A stretch of 64,000 bases of DNA from Coturnix japonica (lineage: Eukaryota > Chordata > Aves > Galliformes > Phasianidae). The position numbers were made by a program, and so were the translations under genes. Below, piece after piece: positions 50,211-62,654 of this stretch. Position 1 is the first letter of the stretch, and each line of letters begins with the position of its first letter. The notes under the pieces were generated by a model. That model did not search any database and was not told the origin of the DNA. It saw nothing but the letters and a program-made list of their open reading frames with translations. The stretch lies in contig NC_029521.1 of the NCBI RefSeq assembly GCF_001577835.2, forward strand, positions 17,638,470-17,702,469. The letters run 5' to 3'.

Positions 50211-53200
50211 TTATCTGGTAATGACAGACAACTTAGGTTGTTCACGTTTACTTCTTGCAGAGGTTTCTGAACCAGCCCCTGTCCTTACTGGGTTCCCTGT
50301 ACAACAGAGGAAAATTTTCTGACATTTACGTCTGAAATGGGCAACATTATATAAAACTGGGTTGACAACAGAGTTGGCAAGTGTAAATAGCACTATCCAG
50401 AAGAAAACTGATGGCAAAATATTTATATCTTGTTTGTTGCTCTGGACTAAAATTAAAAAAATAATTATGATAATTGGGCTCCACATGATGAAGAAGGAGA
50501 TCATCAACACAATGAGGGCTCGGAAGAGTTTGTAGTCTTGCTGGGAAACACGAATCTGATGATTTTCTGAGTAGGCCAATCCAGCATTTAAGCTTCTTCT
50601 TGATGCTTTTGTAATCTGCAGTAAAAGAGAAGAAAGTAACTTTCACTGAAACCAATAGAAAAATTCTTAGTATATTTTTACAGGTGCAAAAATAGATCTT
50701 GGTAAATGATGTTTCTATTTCTAAAAGTGACTACAAAAAAAGGCATTGCAGAATTTTATCTTTGTTTCTTTGTTAATGGTTTCATTTCAACATTTTTACT
50801 CTACTAGCAAAGTTTTTTTTTCCTCTTAGCTGTGAATTCACATCAGTGCTACTGAAGCCGGGTGTTCTCTGCCTGGCTCTTCAAAAGCAATAAAACTTCA
50901 GCATAAAATAGAGCCTTAATTGCTCATGAAATCCCATTAACTTCAATTTATGACTTCATTTGCTCTATCTAAATAAACCTATTGATCTTTCCGTAAATGC
51001 AAACTGGAACATAGCTAACACTCCTGTTGATGCACAAGAATGAACCAAATCTAACTGTATGATTGCTATGCTGCTATTGTAGGGTAGGTATTAAAAGGAG
51101 CATTAATGTATTACAGTAACTAAATCGTAGTATATTTTCAATTTGAATGGGATTTTAAGTTTTGTCAGAACTCTTAGGTTTTCAGTCATTAATCAGAATT
51201 GCATTCTATGAACTAATCTGAATTCATGCAGCTGCTTTCATCACTGTGGAAGTCTCTGTGTGTCTTGTAAACTTACTGGCTGACGTAGTAGACCAGAGTA
51301 CAGTTAGTTTGGTGAATATACTGTTCATGGGTGTGTAACATCTGTCATTAGATAGAATGTTGAATCTTGGGGGCTTGCAGAAAACTTTAAATCTAGGACT
51401 CTGCTCTCAGTGTCTTCACTGATGTTTGCACAGAGTAAGAACCTTCTTTCTGCTTGTACGTGTGACATATCCCTTTACCAGTAAGTTAAATGCAAACACT
51501 AACACATAATGGTTTTCTTCTTTAGGTAAAGATGGTAATGGTTATAGACTTTCAGTTATTCTTTCTGCAGTTTTCTGACATTCTCACAGAGATTGATGGC
51601 CTGGAATAAGTATTATTTAAGAATCTGGACTTCTGGCAAAGTTATCAACAGAATGTAGGTGTATAGATCAAAACCTGTGATAGAAAAATGGGCTTCTCGG
51701 TACTTGTTAAGCCTGAGAAGAAGACAGTCTCATGAGCTTCTTCTGTAGGCAGAGGATTCTGGTGTTTTAAATATGTAAAACTATTGCAGCTTGGTCATAT
51801 CCTGCAGTACCTACTTGAAATCCAGAAATCAGGGTAACTCCGAAGGAGCCAATACAAGAGTTATTCTCTGAGCAAACAATGCCTACCTTAGTAGGGACAT
51901 GCTTTGTGTAAAATACAAAGGACTAATAGTCACTATAGTCACTATAGTCAGTCCTATAAAAGTTCCCCTCATTTCCTGATGGAGCTGCACAGGCTAGAAC
52001 TAAGAATGCAGGAATCACCAGGACTGCATTTTAATGAAATGTTCCATTGAAATGAGGTGATAGTGATAAGTTTTGAATCCCTTTCTGGTCTGCTAGCAAA
52101 ATGAATCTTGATAACTACAGTGGGCACCTGGACTGTGCTCTGAAGACCAGAAACTTAAAGGTCATGTATATGCAAATAATATCCTCCCAACATTAATTTC
52201 TTTACTAGTTTTTGCTTCTTCTCTAAATCCACATAGTTTGGCTCTTGCCTGAGAGAGGAAATACTGCAAAAAAATTCAGTTAACAAATCATGCCTTCTAA
52301 TCTGTCCTTTGTGGAAATATTGGAAAAAATTAATACTCAGATTCCAATTAAATTTAGGTACCTTTGGAGAGTACATTTCTCATAAAATTAGAGGTCTTAT
52401 CTTTGTAGTGAATTGTCATCATTGGTGCTGTGTTATCTGAATACAAAAATGCTTTGAAGTGATTCCAGTAACTCAGCATCATACTGTGTGCACTGTTATC
52501 ACAAAGTGTTCTCACAAAGTTAAAGTGAGTCTGTTCTTGGGAATGACTCAGGGATTAAGATATTCTGCAGCTGAGTTCTGGTTGCTTCCTGAATAGCAGT
52601 ATGAGAAAGAAGATCCGATTATAACATATGGGAACCTGCTATGGTCTTCATTCCTTTTTCAGTTCAGGAGGAATGGTAACACTATTTAGCATCTGTGTTA
52701 TCAAGGTGGAAAAGAAATGCGAACATAGCAGTATGGGGCTGATTTATAATCCAGTATCCTGAATATTTTTGGGGGCTTCTAGGTCCCTGTGTACCACTGT
52801 GTCTTCTAAATCTACCAGCTGTAATCTGAAATCTGCAAGAACAAGCAAAACACTGTTCCTGCCCTGGTCTCTGTCCTGGGACTGTGGCATTTCTTGGTAT
52901 GCAGTTGTTTTGCAATTCTATCAACAGGCTCGGAATACAGCTAGTATGAGGTTGCAAAGGGGAAGTAGTTTAGTTCACTAGAAAATGTTTACATTATGCA
53001 TTTACCTCAAGATTGTAATGAGGTTAGAGCACAAGGAAACAAAGAGATTCTGATTCTGACTGTGAGCCCGATCAATAGCAATACATGCAGAGTCTGGAGC
53101 GTAGGTCATAGGTTCATGGTAACATCTACATCTAGCTCTGCCTCATTTACTCACAGGCCCTGGTGCTCACCACATCACCAATTAATTCCTTGATCAATAA

Positions 53201-55128
53201 TCTGTGTGTTTTAGTTTTCTTTCAAAAGCCTGAAATGTTCCTTATAAATAATATGAGTTGAGATGCCTAGTAGAGGAACCAATAATACTGTTGTTACTAA
53301 AAAAAAAAAAAAACACAAAAAACCCAGGCATTCCAGCACTTAGTTTGTAGTTTTCTAATTCCTTTCCCACTTATTTTTTTGGAATAGGAAGGGGTATGAA
53401 CAAAGTTTTATTAGGGAATTTAGGTATCTAGAATTTACACTGTGATGCCTGATGTCTTGACCTTGTATTTCAACACCTACTCAGAAAGAACATGGATGCA
53501 GAGTACTTAGTTTACAGTCTTTGTCTGCACAGTCAGAAGCTGTGGAGGAGTATGAGTACTCTAGTAAAATCTGTGAGCTACAAATATAGGCACAAAGCAG
53601 AAAATCACTAGATCTAAAATGGGAAGAATTTTGGTTTCTAGTTCTACCTTTCTTTGCTTTCCGACCACTCCCTCATGAGTCCCTGTAGTTTAAGCTTAAG
53701 GAATGCAAGATCCAATTTTATATTATTTCTGATGCTTAATTCTTTAAGCATTTAAGAGTCTGACAGTCTTTAAATATGAGTAACACTTAAATGAATACAA
53801 GTATTAAATACTATATATAAATGAAAGACGAACTTTATATTGGTCTTTCAGTAATGTGCTATTCAATTATGTCCCTAGTTGGAAAGTACAGACTGTTATT
53901 TACAGGATAAAATGCCTTGTTTTATATCACACGCTCTTCTATCTGAGCAAATAATGCACATACTCTTTAGGTGTATTTATGTACAATGACGATACACTGA
54001 TGCCTAATGAATTAGTTTATTTGTTCTATAGCAAAATTTTAAAAATACCTGTAAGATTTTGGAATAACTGATGACAATGATTAATCCTGGTATTAAAAAG
54101 ACAGCAACAGCATATGTCACATCCCAGATTATTTCTCCTGCATGGCTGGGCCAATCCAAGGTACAAATGTGAATCTCCTGTTTACAAAGGAAAAAGAAGA
54201 AAATGAACATTCTATGTTATTTTCCTATTATGTTCTATTTATCTCTCTGTGACCCCATTGAAAAATTGGCTGCAGCCTACTGAATCTGTAAAAACTTTCT
54301 ATTCAAGCAAAGCTGTCAATTAATATATTACTTTATATTTTTAAAAGCCCACATATGTAGAAACAGATAAGTTAGATGAGTTGTTCACAATCTAATTGCC
54401 GCTGTAATTTCCATATCATATGCTAATGGAAACTTTAAGATAGAAAATGCAGACTTAATAACATATTTGAGTGTCACATTGGATGTGCTTTTGCATGCAT
54501 TTCAAAATACCAGAATGAAGACCCTATGACCTATGCATGGCCACTTTGTACAGAGGCAAGCACACTTGCTGGGTGGCCATCCAACTTTCACCCTTACCTC
54601 ACCAGTGACACTGGGCAGCTGCACCACAGTGAAGAAGCAGCAGAGTGGCAGGGTGACAATAGCAGCGAAGCCCCAGATGAGGAGGGCAGCAGCCAGCAGC
54701 TTGCGGCGTCGGAAGGCAGTGTGGTGCAGCCGAGCGATGCTGATAACCCTCTCCAGGCTGACGGCTGAGAGGGAGACAATGACAACGGTGCCACTGAGGG
54801 TCATCACATAGAAGAGCATGTGGCAGATGACATCGCCCAGCACCCATGTCTCAGTCCAGCGCACAATGCCAATGAATGGAATGGCGGTGATGAAGAGCAG
54901 ATCGGCGCAAAAGAGGTTGAGGACAAGGTAGTTGGCAGCACTCAGCCGTTGCTGCCGCCACACCAGCAGGCAGATGCCCCAGATGTTGCCCACTAAGGCC
55001 AGCAGGAAGACGGAGCCCAGTGCAGACAACTCACCAACAAGCAGAGCCGTCATGTTGCCACCCCTGAAGTCTGAGAAGAATGGGAAGTAAGTCTTGTTCT
55101 CCCCTTGTGTGCACCCAGCCCTGACCAT
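50211..55128 (-). CDS. FFAR4: FFAR4 (GPR120), long-chain fatty acid receptor, complete
   Basis: FFAR4 is a class A GPCR activated by medium- and long-chain, including omega-3, fatty acids. Exons are 54598-55128, 54049-54177 and 50211-50615, summing to 1065 nt: 354 residues plus stop (human short form 361). Start ATG is at 55126-55128. N-glycosylation sequons occur at N11 (NKT) and N25 (NMT), followed by a FPFFSD block shared with human. Seven hydrophobic segments are present: the first from about 34-57, D76 in LNLFCADLLF of TM2, R90 in VRWTETW (human R99, the carboxylate partner), and SLERV in place of DRY after TM3. Exon 2 carries ICTLDWPSHAGEIIWDV and TM5. Exon 3 carries MWSPIII of TM6 and NPVLYN of TM7. 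The long-isoform exon of human was not seen in the 3.4-kb intron. Confidence 0.96.
50616..54048 (-). other. FFAR4 intron 2 (3.4 kb)
   Basis: This is AT-rich sequence between TM5 and the third intracellular loop. I see no homologous exon. It has a poly-A run at 53300-53314 and a short duplication CACTATAGT near 51930-51950. No repeat family is recognised. Confidence 0.6.
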
Positions 55129-58100
55129 GAGGGCAGCTGCTAGGCATCAGAGTGCTGCCCTAGGCAGCGGCACCATCCCTAGGGTTGCACTCCCAACCAC
55201 CACGGTGGCACCTGGGGTGCTCTGACACAGGGCGGGGAGCTGGTTGCCATCCCCCTCCGCTTCTTCCTTCTGTCTGTGCTGCCAAGGGCTCGGCTGTGCC
55301 AGCCGTACAGTTTATGACCCTCGCACTGCAGTGCAACAAGGAAGTGGGAAGGTAAACACAGCACAGCTCATACAAAGGTGAGGCCGCATGTCTGGGGAGG
55401 CAGCGAGGGGCTGGGTGTGTGTGGGGCTTCCTGACACCTCCCCAGGGAGGGCGTGGGGCTGAGCAGTGGCACCTCCATGCCAAGGGGACCTGGGCCTGGC
55501 CACTTCTCTCATGGCAGCCTGATGGGCCCTTTGGGTGCCAGGTGAGCAGGGGGGGTCTTGCAGGCTGCTCCAAGATGCTCCCCTCTGCTGAAAGCACTTG
55601 CACAATAACAGGGTGAAACAGAAGCCCCAGGAGGGGGCTTCCCCAAGGAGGAACAGCTGGGCAAGCTCGTCTTGGGAGGCAGGAAAACAAGCTCTGTCCT
55701 AAGGTAAAAAAGAGGGATTTACTGATTTCCTCATGTCTCATCAGGGACCTTTGAAGTGTGGTCTTGTGCACTGCATGTCCTAACTGTAGTGCCATGTGAA
55801 GGGGAGATGTCGCAGTACAATAACTTGGAATTCTTACACTAGGTTGAGCTAGAGTCCTACCTGTTGTCCATGGTATGAGTTCTGGCAGAAGAAGCCTTGT
55901 TAATCTAGACATAAGTAGAAAATACCGTCTTTTCTCAGGATGAGAAAAGTTGCTCAAACACTAGAGGTAGCCTTCCTGCTTACACTCTGGGCTGGGAGTG
56001 AAGCATATGAAGGATCAAAAACAAGCAGATAATGCCTCGTAAAAGAAAATGAAATATTTTCCAGAACTGTGTAAACAGTTGTATAACTTCAGGCAGCTCT
56101 AGATGAATGATTCAGTATGAATGCAAGTTTCTCACTGCTGTCTGCACAAAATGCTTTAAAAGGGGAATGCAGTGGTGTATAAAAAAACCAATCATGACAG
56201 TGGGATGTTATCAAATGAATTGGAGTTATTTGTAAAAAAAAATAAAGACTGATTATTTATGGGTCTAATGGATCCACTTACCTAAAATAATACTTTTTCC
56301 TCTATGAATTACAAAAGCTATGTTTGCCATTGGATAGCTACAATCATAGCAACCATCACTATGTGAAATCTGAGGAAGGGAGGAATTGTAACCTCAATAT
56401 ATCTACTCTTGCATTACTGTAATAGGTGGGTGCTGTGTGCAGTATAGAGTCCATGTATGCTTATGAACAGGAAGTGATTAGCAAAATGCTTGGAAACCTG
56501 TTACGATGCATCATTTTTCAACCTACTTTACATTCAGAAGAGAGGCAACTCCAATCTCAGAGTTCTATACTGAATGAAAGCAGTAGGGATCTCTGAGGAG
56601 CTCGTTAGCTAGTCTCAGAGGTTACATGTCTTGTTTCTATTTTTTATTTCTTTTTTTGGTCCTGATTAAAAGCTCTAGTCTTTCCTTCTCTGTGGCAAGT
56701 AAGTGCTATGTTACCTGATAGCATAAGCCAAGCTCAGTTATTCAGATTGTTCCTATGACAACCAAGAACTGTCATAACAGGTGGGGGTAGTTCAGCTTAT
56801 TTATTTCTTGTGCATAAGAAACACTCCCATGGAAAGGGACCTCCTGGGCTAGGTGATGCTAGAGATGGTCTTTTTTTTTTTTTTCCTCCCATTTGGACGT
56901 GACTGAGGAAAGCTTTTCACCTTATTTATGTAATCTCTTGCATAGAAATTGTTGTTTAGGTCTTTGGGCAGTACTTCCACGCACCCATGTCACAATAAGT
57001 AAATAATATTCACTTTTGTAACAGGTGTGATGTATATTTACTGTTTGCTGAGTGTTATGAGTTCACTGTGTTAGAAATATTGATCCTTTGTTTTCACAAT
57101 AGAAGCTTCAGGCTGGCAGGTGACTCAAGCTATGTCTATATAATAAGAGTTTCAGCGTAAGTTTCAACACAGATTAGCTTTCTATTTTTATTTCTTTTTC
57201 TTTTATGTGCCATACTTGTAGCTGTTCTGCTCCTAGACTAGAGTTGTTCTGTTTCCATGCTTGGAAGAAGCTATACTACTCAGTCAACAGTCTTCTTATT
57301 ACATACAGTAAAGGAGGCATTTCTCTGTAAGCCAAGTGCATGTGTGAGTACAGAATCCACATAAGAGTGAGTTGTTCAGACAGTCATGATCTCTGTTAAG
57401 CTACACTCTAAGCAGAGCTTCATGAGGGTGTCTCAGCTCCACCTAGACTCTTCTGACTAAATGTAGTTTCCTGTTTCCTCTAAGCTTAAGATACTGTATT
57501 ACATTTACACGTCTTGTACCTGGACTTCAGGAGTTTATCACTGATTACAGGATATCAGGATATCAGAATATCATACGCAGTGCAGAAATCATAAATGTCA
57601 TCATTTTCTCTCATATCCCACAGACAGCGATTAGAGAATGCTTTTATTTACAGACTGGCTTCCTTGCTTTCCATTATATCTTATCTTAGAAGTGACTTGT
57701 TGAGATCAGCAGAGGTTCTTCGGGTCAGAATCAGGATAAAAGCTTTAATTTTGACATTCCTTCTTGAAGAGAAAGTTTGTGCTCAGCTAGCATAGAAGAT
57801 GAGAGAAACAGAAAAGCCATCCTTGCAACACCAGTGAGAGAAATTACAGATAACTCCTTTAAGTTATGATGTAAAACCCTCTGACTTCCCAAGTGTAATG
57901 CTAAATCATATTAATTATTTCCCCCACTGCTCATGTTTTTTGTTATCTGTAGCTGTTTAGAGTCTGGTTACATTATAACTTGAAATGAGATAATTAAAGA
58001 GAAGCAGCTTACAGCTTCTCATAAGCCATGTCCAGACACATAGACACCTAAATTAGGCTGCATAGTTTTCCATCTAATTGAATGAGATGATACTGACCAG

Positions 58101-61100
58101 ATCATACTTGTTACATTAATAAAACTTGAATTTTTGCTAATGCACTGTGCTTGCTCACTACTTTTGAGAATATTAGAGAAATTAAACCTGGCTGCACTTC
58201 TGTCATGAAGCAAGCTAACACTGACTTGATAAAGTCCTAGGCCTTGAAGGATGTTCTGAGGCTATTTGCCTCGCTCTCTCATTTTAAGACTCCTCACTCA
58301 GCTTGAAACATTTAGGCTGCCAGTTGGCTGGACAGGCAACAGAAATGAACTCAGGTCCTTGGAATGGTTTAGACAGTTTTATGTCACTGTCCCTGTGGAG
58401 ATTTTACAGCCAACCACCAGAGATTTACCCAACCACCAGAATGATTTTCCTTATGTATGTCAGAGTTCCTGTTGCAGTTTTAACCTTGTTACTTTTCTCA
58501 CTAAGCATAGGAAGATTTCTTTCCCCTGCATGAAATGTCACTTTTCACGTGTGGTCTTTGCTAAAGCACATAGCCCCAGTTCTTGGCTTATTTTGATGAG
58601 AAATCTGAAAGGTTTGCTACATTCACATAAGCTCAAACTGTTCTTGAAATACAGTACTTGAAATTACATGTCGTAGTCCAGCTAAAACATTATTGACTAG
58701 AATTGCAAAAAATATGTGTAAAACATAAGAGTCTGTTTATTCATTGTGTAAAACTGCTGTGCAATCTTTCAAGTGGGATAACAAATCACACTCGGTTTCT
58801 GAAACTTCCCTGAGAATTTGATAAATTGTCATACTACTGATTTTGCTTTTAGACGGTTGATCGTTTATACCTGTAATAGTTACTGCATTTGTCCTGTTTG
58901 TTTCAGCTCATTCCTCTTGACAAACTGAATATTAATGCTGTCCTCTGAAGAGCTCTTAGTCCCTACCTTGGGTTACCTCAGACTTCATATATACAGTGTT
59001 GCAGCATCATGTGCATCATCTGTAAAAACCCAGTTTTGGAAACAGATAGATTAACCTGGAATTGCCTGATACATTCCTTACTTAACCACTTCATATTTTC
59101 ACAGGAGTTCACGGGGAACCTAGGAGAGAAATCCACTGAGAGCTACTAACATATGGGAACTGTCTGGCTCTCAAAGCCTGAGATCTTCAGGTCTCAGAGA
59201 TGAGTGAGATACATCACCTGTCCTTATACTTGACATCCACTTGAGATTGTTTGTCAGAGATACTGTATGTTCTGACCACGTAAGTCAGAGCAGAGATCCA
59301 CCTTTAGCTGCACTTATGTTCTAGTAGCTATGAAGTATTGATACTTAATTAATTACAGCTTTTCAACTACTTATGCTTCCTACGGTATAGGCTAGAGGAA
59401 AAAATTATTTCCCTGCATTAAGAAACTAGCATTTGTGGCCAAAGTCTATGTTAGCATATCTTTTTTTCCCCTTTCCACAGCACTTGCTCAGTAAGGAAGC
59501 TGCAGGTGTGTGATAGGATTCCAAGTGCCAGCTCATGACAGTCTGTTTTGTTTTTTTCCAGGAATCAAAGTTAGGTTGATTTTCTCTATTCCTATGGCTT
59601 TTCTTCCTTGTTAGGTATCATGTTTTTTTGTTGTTGTTGTTTTTGTTTTGTTTGTTTGTTTTAATTTCCCCTGAGTCTTTTAAAATCCCTCCGCTGTCCT
59701 TGTCTGGTAGATGCATAACTATTCAACCTTATACTGTGCCTTGAAAATAGCCCAAATGGACCTCCGCCATGACAGTGGTTCTCTTTAATACATGGAGACT
59801 TTCAACAAGACCATTCCTTACTGTAGGGAACAGATCCACTAGGCTACCTAATTTTGTCATGGTTTTCAAATTAGAGGAAAGAAAAGATTTAGAACTGCTA
59901 CAAGTAGTGTTGCTATGCACTGCAGCTTGTGTTATAAGATAGTGTATCTTTCTTACATAATTTTAATCATTTTCACAATAAAACCAACTGCTAACTCTAA
60001 TCTTATCCATTCAAGCAAATACAAGATGTGGAAACTAAGAAATTGATTGACAGTTTAAAATGGAACTGCCACATTTTCGTTACTTGTAATCTCTCACTTG
60101 CATCTTTATTACAGAGATATCACAAGGACAGCAATATTCCCCATAATCTTGTCTTGAGGACAACATATCATTCATGGTAGCATTAGCTGCCAAACAGAAG
60201 CAGCCAGTTCTCTAAATATTTGTGCAGTTGATCATGATTCTTTTATAGCATAACAGGCGCTATGCTTTCCTGCCATAATGTCTTTGCATGGTTAAAGTAG
60301 TTTATAATATAGCTTGCCTAAACATCTGTAAAACAGCTGTTGGCACAGAGCAAATAACTGCACAAAAGATCATAAAAATCGAGAGTAAGAAAGTTGCACA
60401 AGCAAATAAGTGATGAAGAATCATGAATGGTTCAATTAATATAACCTTACCTTGATAAGAGCTATCTTTCAGTCATTGTTACATTGTAAGAAATTGTCCT
60501 TGTGTAAAGTGACAGAGTAGTCGGGCAGCGGAATGGCTGCCTAGGGAGGTGGTGGAGTTGCCATCCCTGGCAGCGTTCAAGAGACATCTGAATGAGGAGC
60601 TATGAGATACAGGCTAGTGGCTTGTAGTGCAACAGAAATGGGAGGATGGTTGGACCAGGACTTGCAAGTCCTTTCCAACCTTGTGATTCTGTGTTAGGCT
60701 CAGTATAGCTTCTTTCCAATCACACTTCATCACATCAAAAGCACTTAACTCACTTTCCATTTACAAAGAACCATATATGTGAAAGCCAGGATTTATTAAT
60801 ACACTGTATTAATCCATACGCTTTCCTAGACTGGCATCCTGTTATGTTGCAGACTTCATAGTTCTTGCAGTGTTGAAATACAGTTGTATTAAAATTCAGT
60901 TACTTGAAATGGACTGCTGAAACTGAAAATACAAAAAGTGCTTGAGATATCAGCTCCCCTCCTCCCCCTCTTTTTTTAAATTCTTGCCTTAATAATTAAA
61001 CTTACAACTAAGTCCTGGCAGTGAGACAAGCATTAGGTACAATCCCATCTTTTGTAGACATTAAAAAAAAGACTGCAGTCTTAGACTCCTTCACTTCCAG

Positions 61101-61566
61101 TGGCCTCAAAAGAGACAGTGATATGACCTGCATGCTTTATGAAAGAGTCAGAGTTCCCTTCTATGGTTAGTAATGCTAACAAACAAACTTGTGATTGTGC
61201 CTTCAAAGTATGATTTCTTATCCACAAGAATGTCATTTTGCTGGTTTTCAAACAACATCAATGCTATACAAATGTATCATTACATTCTCTTATGTTGTGC
61301 TTACATAAATATAAACATGTTAAAGTCCAGAGCAGGTGTTGGAATAAACAAGACACTTTAAAAGATATCAGGTTATCAACTTTATCTGAATCCTCTCCAT
61401 TTAATAACTGAGCAGCAGCTAATGAGCTGCAGCCTTTCAGTCCTCCTTGGTAACACCAGCTTTAATGAGAAAGTGTTTTAAGCTAATTTAAGAAAGTCTC
61501 AGAATTACTGCAGAAAAGCTGCAAGCAGGCAAACTTATTTCATCTATAATACATAAAAGATCAGAA
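55129..61566. other. Intergenic region between FFAR4 and CEP55
   Basis: The first 600 bp (to about 55700) is GC-rich with CpGs and probably holds the FFAR4 5'UTR and promoter. The 265-codon minus-strand ORF at 55160-55957 has no recognised domain and fits a composition effect. The rest is AT-rich, with one CR1 remnant at 60515-60695, a T/TTG-rich simple tract at 59624-59662 and a short AGGATATC triplet repeat at 57549-57572. Confidence 0.6.
60515..60695 (+). mobile_element. CR1 LINE fragment (3' end, sense)
   Basis: The sense CR1 tail is clear: GGGAGGTGGTGGAGTTGCCA, TCCCTGGCAGCGTTCAAGAG, GATGGTTGGACCAGGACTTG and CAAGTCCTTTCCAACCTTGT, ending in GATTCTGTG. It has few changes from the general consensus, so it is perhaps a younger copy. 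Confidence 0.87.
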
Positions 61567-62654
61567 TTTATTGCAGAAACTATGCTGAATATACAGCTGG
61601 GAATAGAGTACTAGCTGATTAATATGTTGAGAACAGACACCTAACCTAAGCTTCTAAAAAAGTAGTTTAATAAGTGATTAAGGTCATTAGGTTGGAATGA
61701 AAAGCGTGGTTATCTGGAATTTAAAAGTTAGGAGGATGTGAAATGAAGAGAATTTCTATCATGACAAAACCTTAGGATTCTGAAGCACAGTTTGCGTTAC
61801 TTCTTACTTCACCATCTCTTTGCTAAATAGTAGCAGTATGCTTTCTTGCCAAATGGTCAAAGACAAAACTAAGCCTGACAATGAGTAAAATTGTATCACC
61901 ACTTCTCAATTGTCTTTAAATATTAGCTTTTAATAATATGATGCAATATTATAATAGTAATTGGAAACAACATTGGAAATACTCCATACACAAAAATAAT
62001 ATTTAACCATTTAAGAGTAGGAAGAACCTTATGGGATAGATACACAAAATTTTACAGCAAACTATGGTGAAAATTTGACACTGGCTAACAATTCAAAATG
62101 GTACACCAGAGATAGACTTACCTTACAGCCTGAGTGCAGGTAATTTGCTGGTCTCAGCAAACCATAGATTTGTAAGAGAAGTTAATTTATATTAATTTTC
62201 ACCTTTAAAGTAGTCCTCAATTTCATCATTCTTATGATAACAGCTTGGACTTCATTATAGGTAAAATGAGGAAAATGCTCACAACAAACCCAGGTTTACA
62301 GTAGATTTTAAGAAAGAATTATACTGTGATCACAAGTCAGTAAACACTCCATTTTCTGTTAGTTTCAGAACTGGAAATGCTCTTGTTTTTAATAGTGCAA
62401 AAAAAAAATAAAAAAATCAGTAGTTTACTGTATGAAAAGAGCCCTAATTCTACAAATATTTCCATTTTCGAGCAAAAATGCAATGACCACTCCCACAAGA
62501 GTTATGTGGAATATCTGAGGCCAAATAAGTTACTGTTTTCATTGAACAGAGAGTCCTTCATACAAGCTTAAAAGAAAAGTTTTACAAAAATATTTTGCCT
62601 TTTTAAACAGTATTTTGGCAATGCGTAGAGAGCAAATGCAAGTCCATTTGGAGC
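61567..62654 (-). other. CEP55: CEP55 probable 3'UTR
   Basis: This is AT-rich sequence downstream of the CEP55 stop. The first canonical minus-strand AATAAA I noticed is at 61567-61572, which would give a 3'UTR of about 1.1 kb. A non-canonical signal closer to the stop could equally be used. Confidence 0.35.

Noticed and set aside
55160-55957. 265-codon minus-strand ORF just upstream of FFAR4
   Set aside because: It lies in the GC-rich FFAR4 5' region, is rich in Pro, Arg, His and Ser, has no domain, and overlaps several other long open frames, all typical of a composition effect.
58266-58661. 131-codon plus-strand ORF in the FFAR4-CEP55 intergenic region
   Set aside because: No recognised domain, no splice context and no flanking gene signals; a chance open frame containing a small CCAACCACCAGA duplication.
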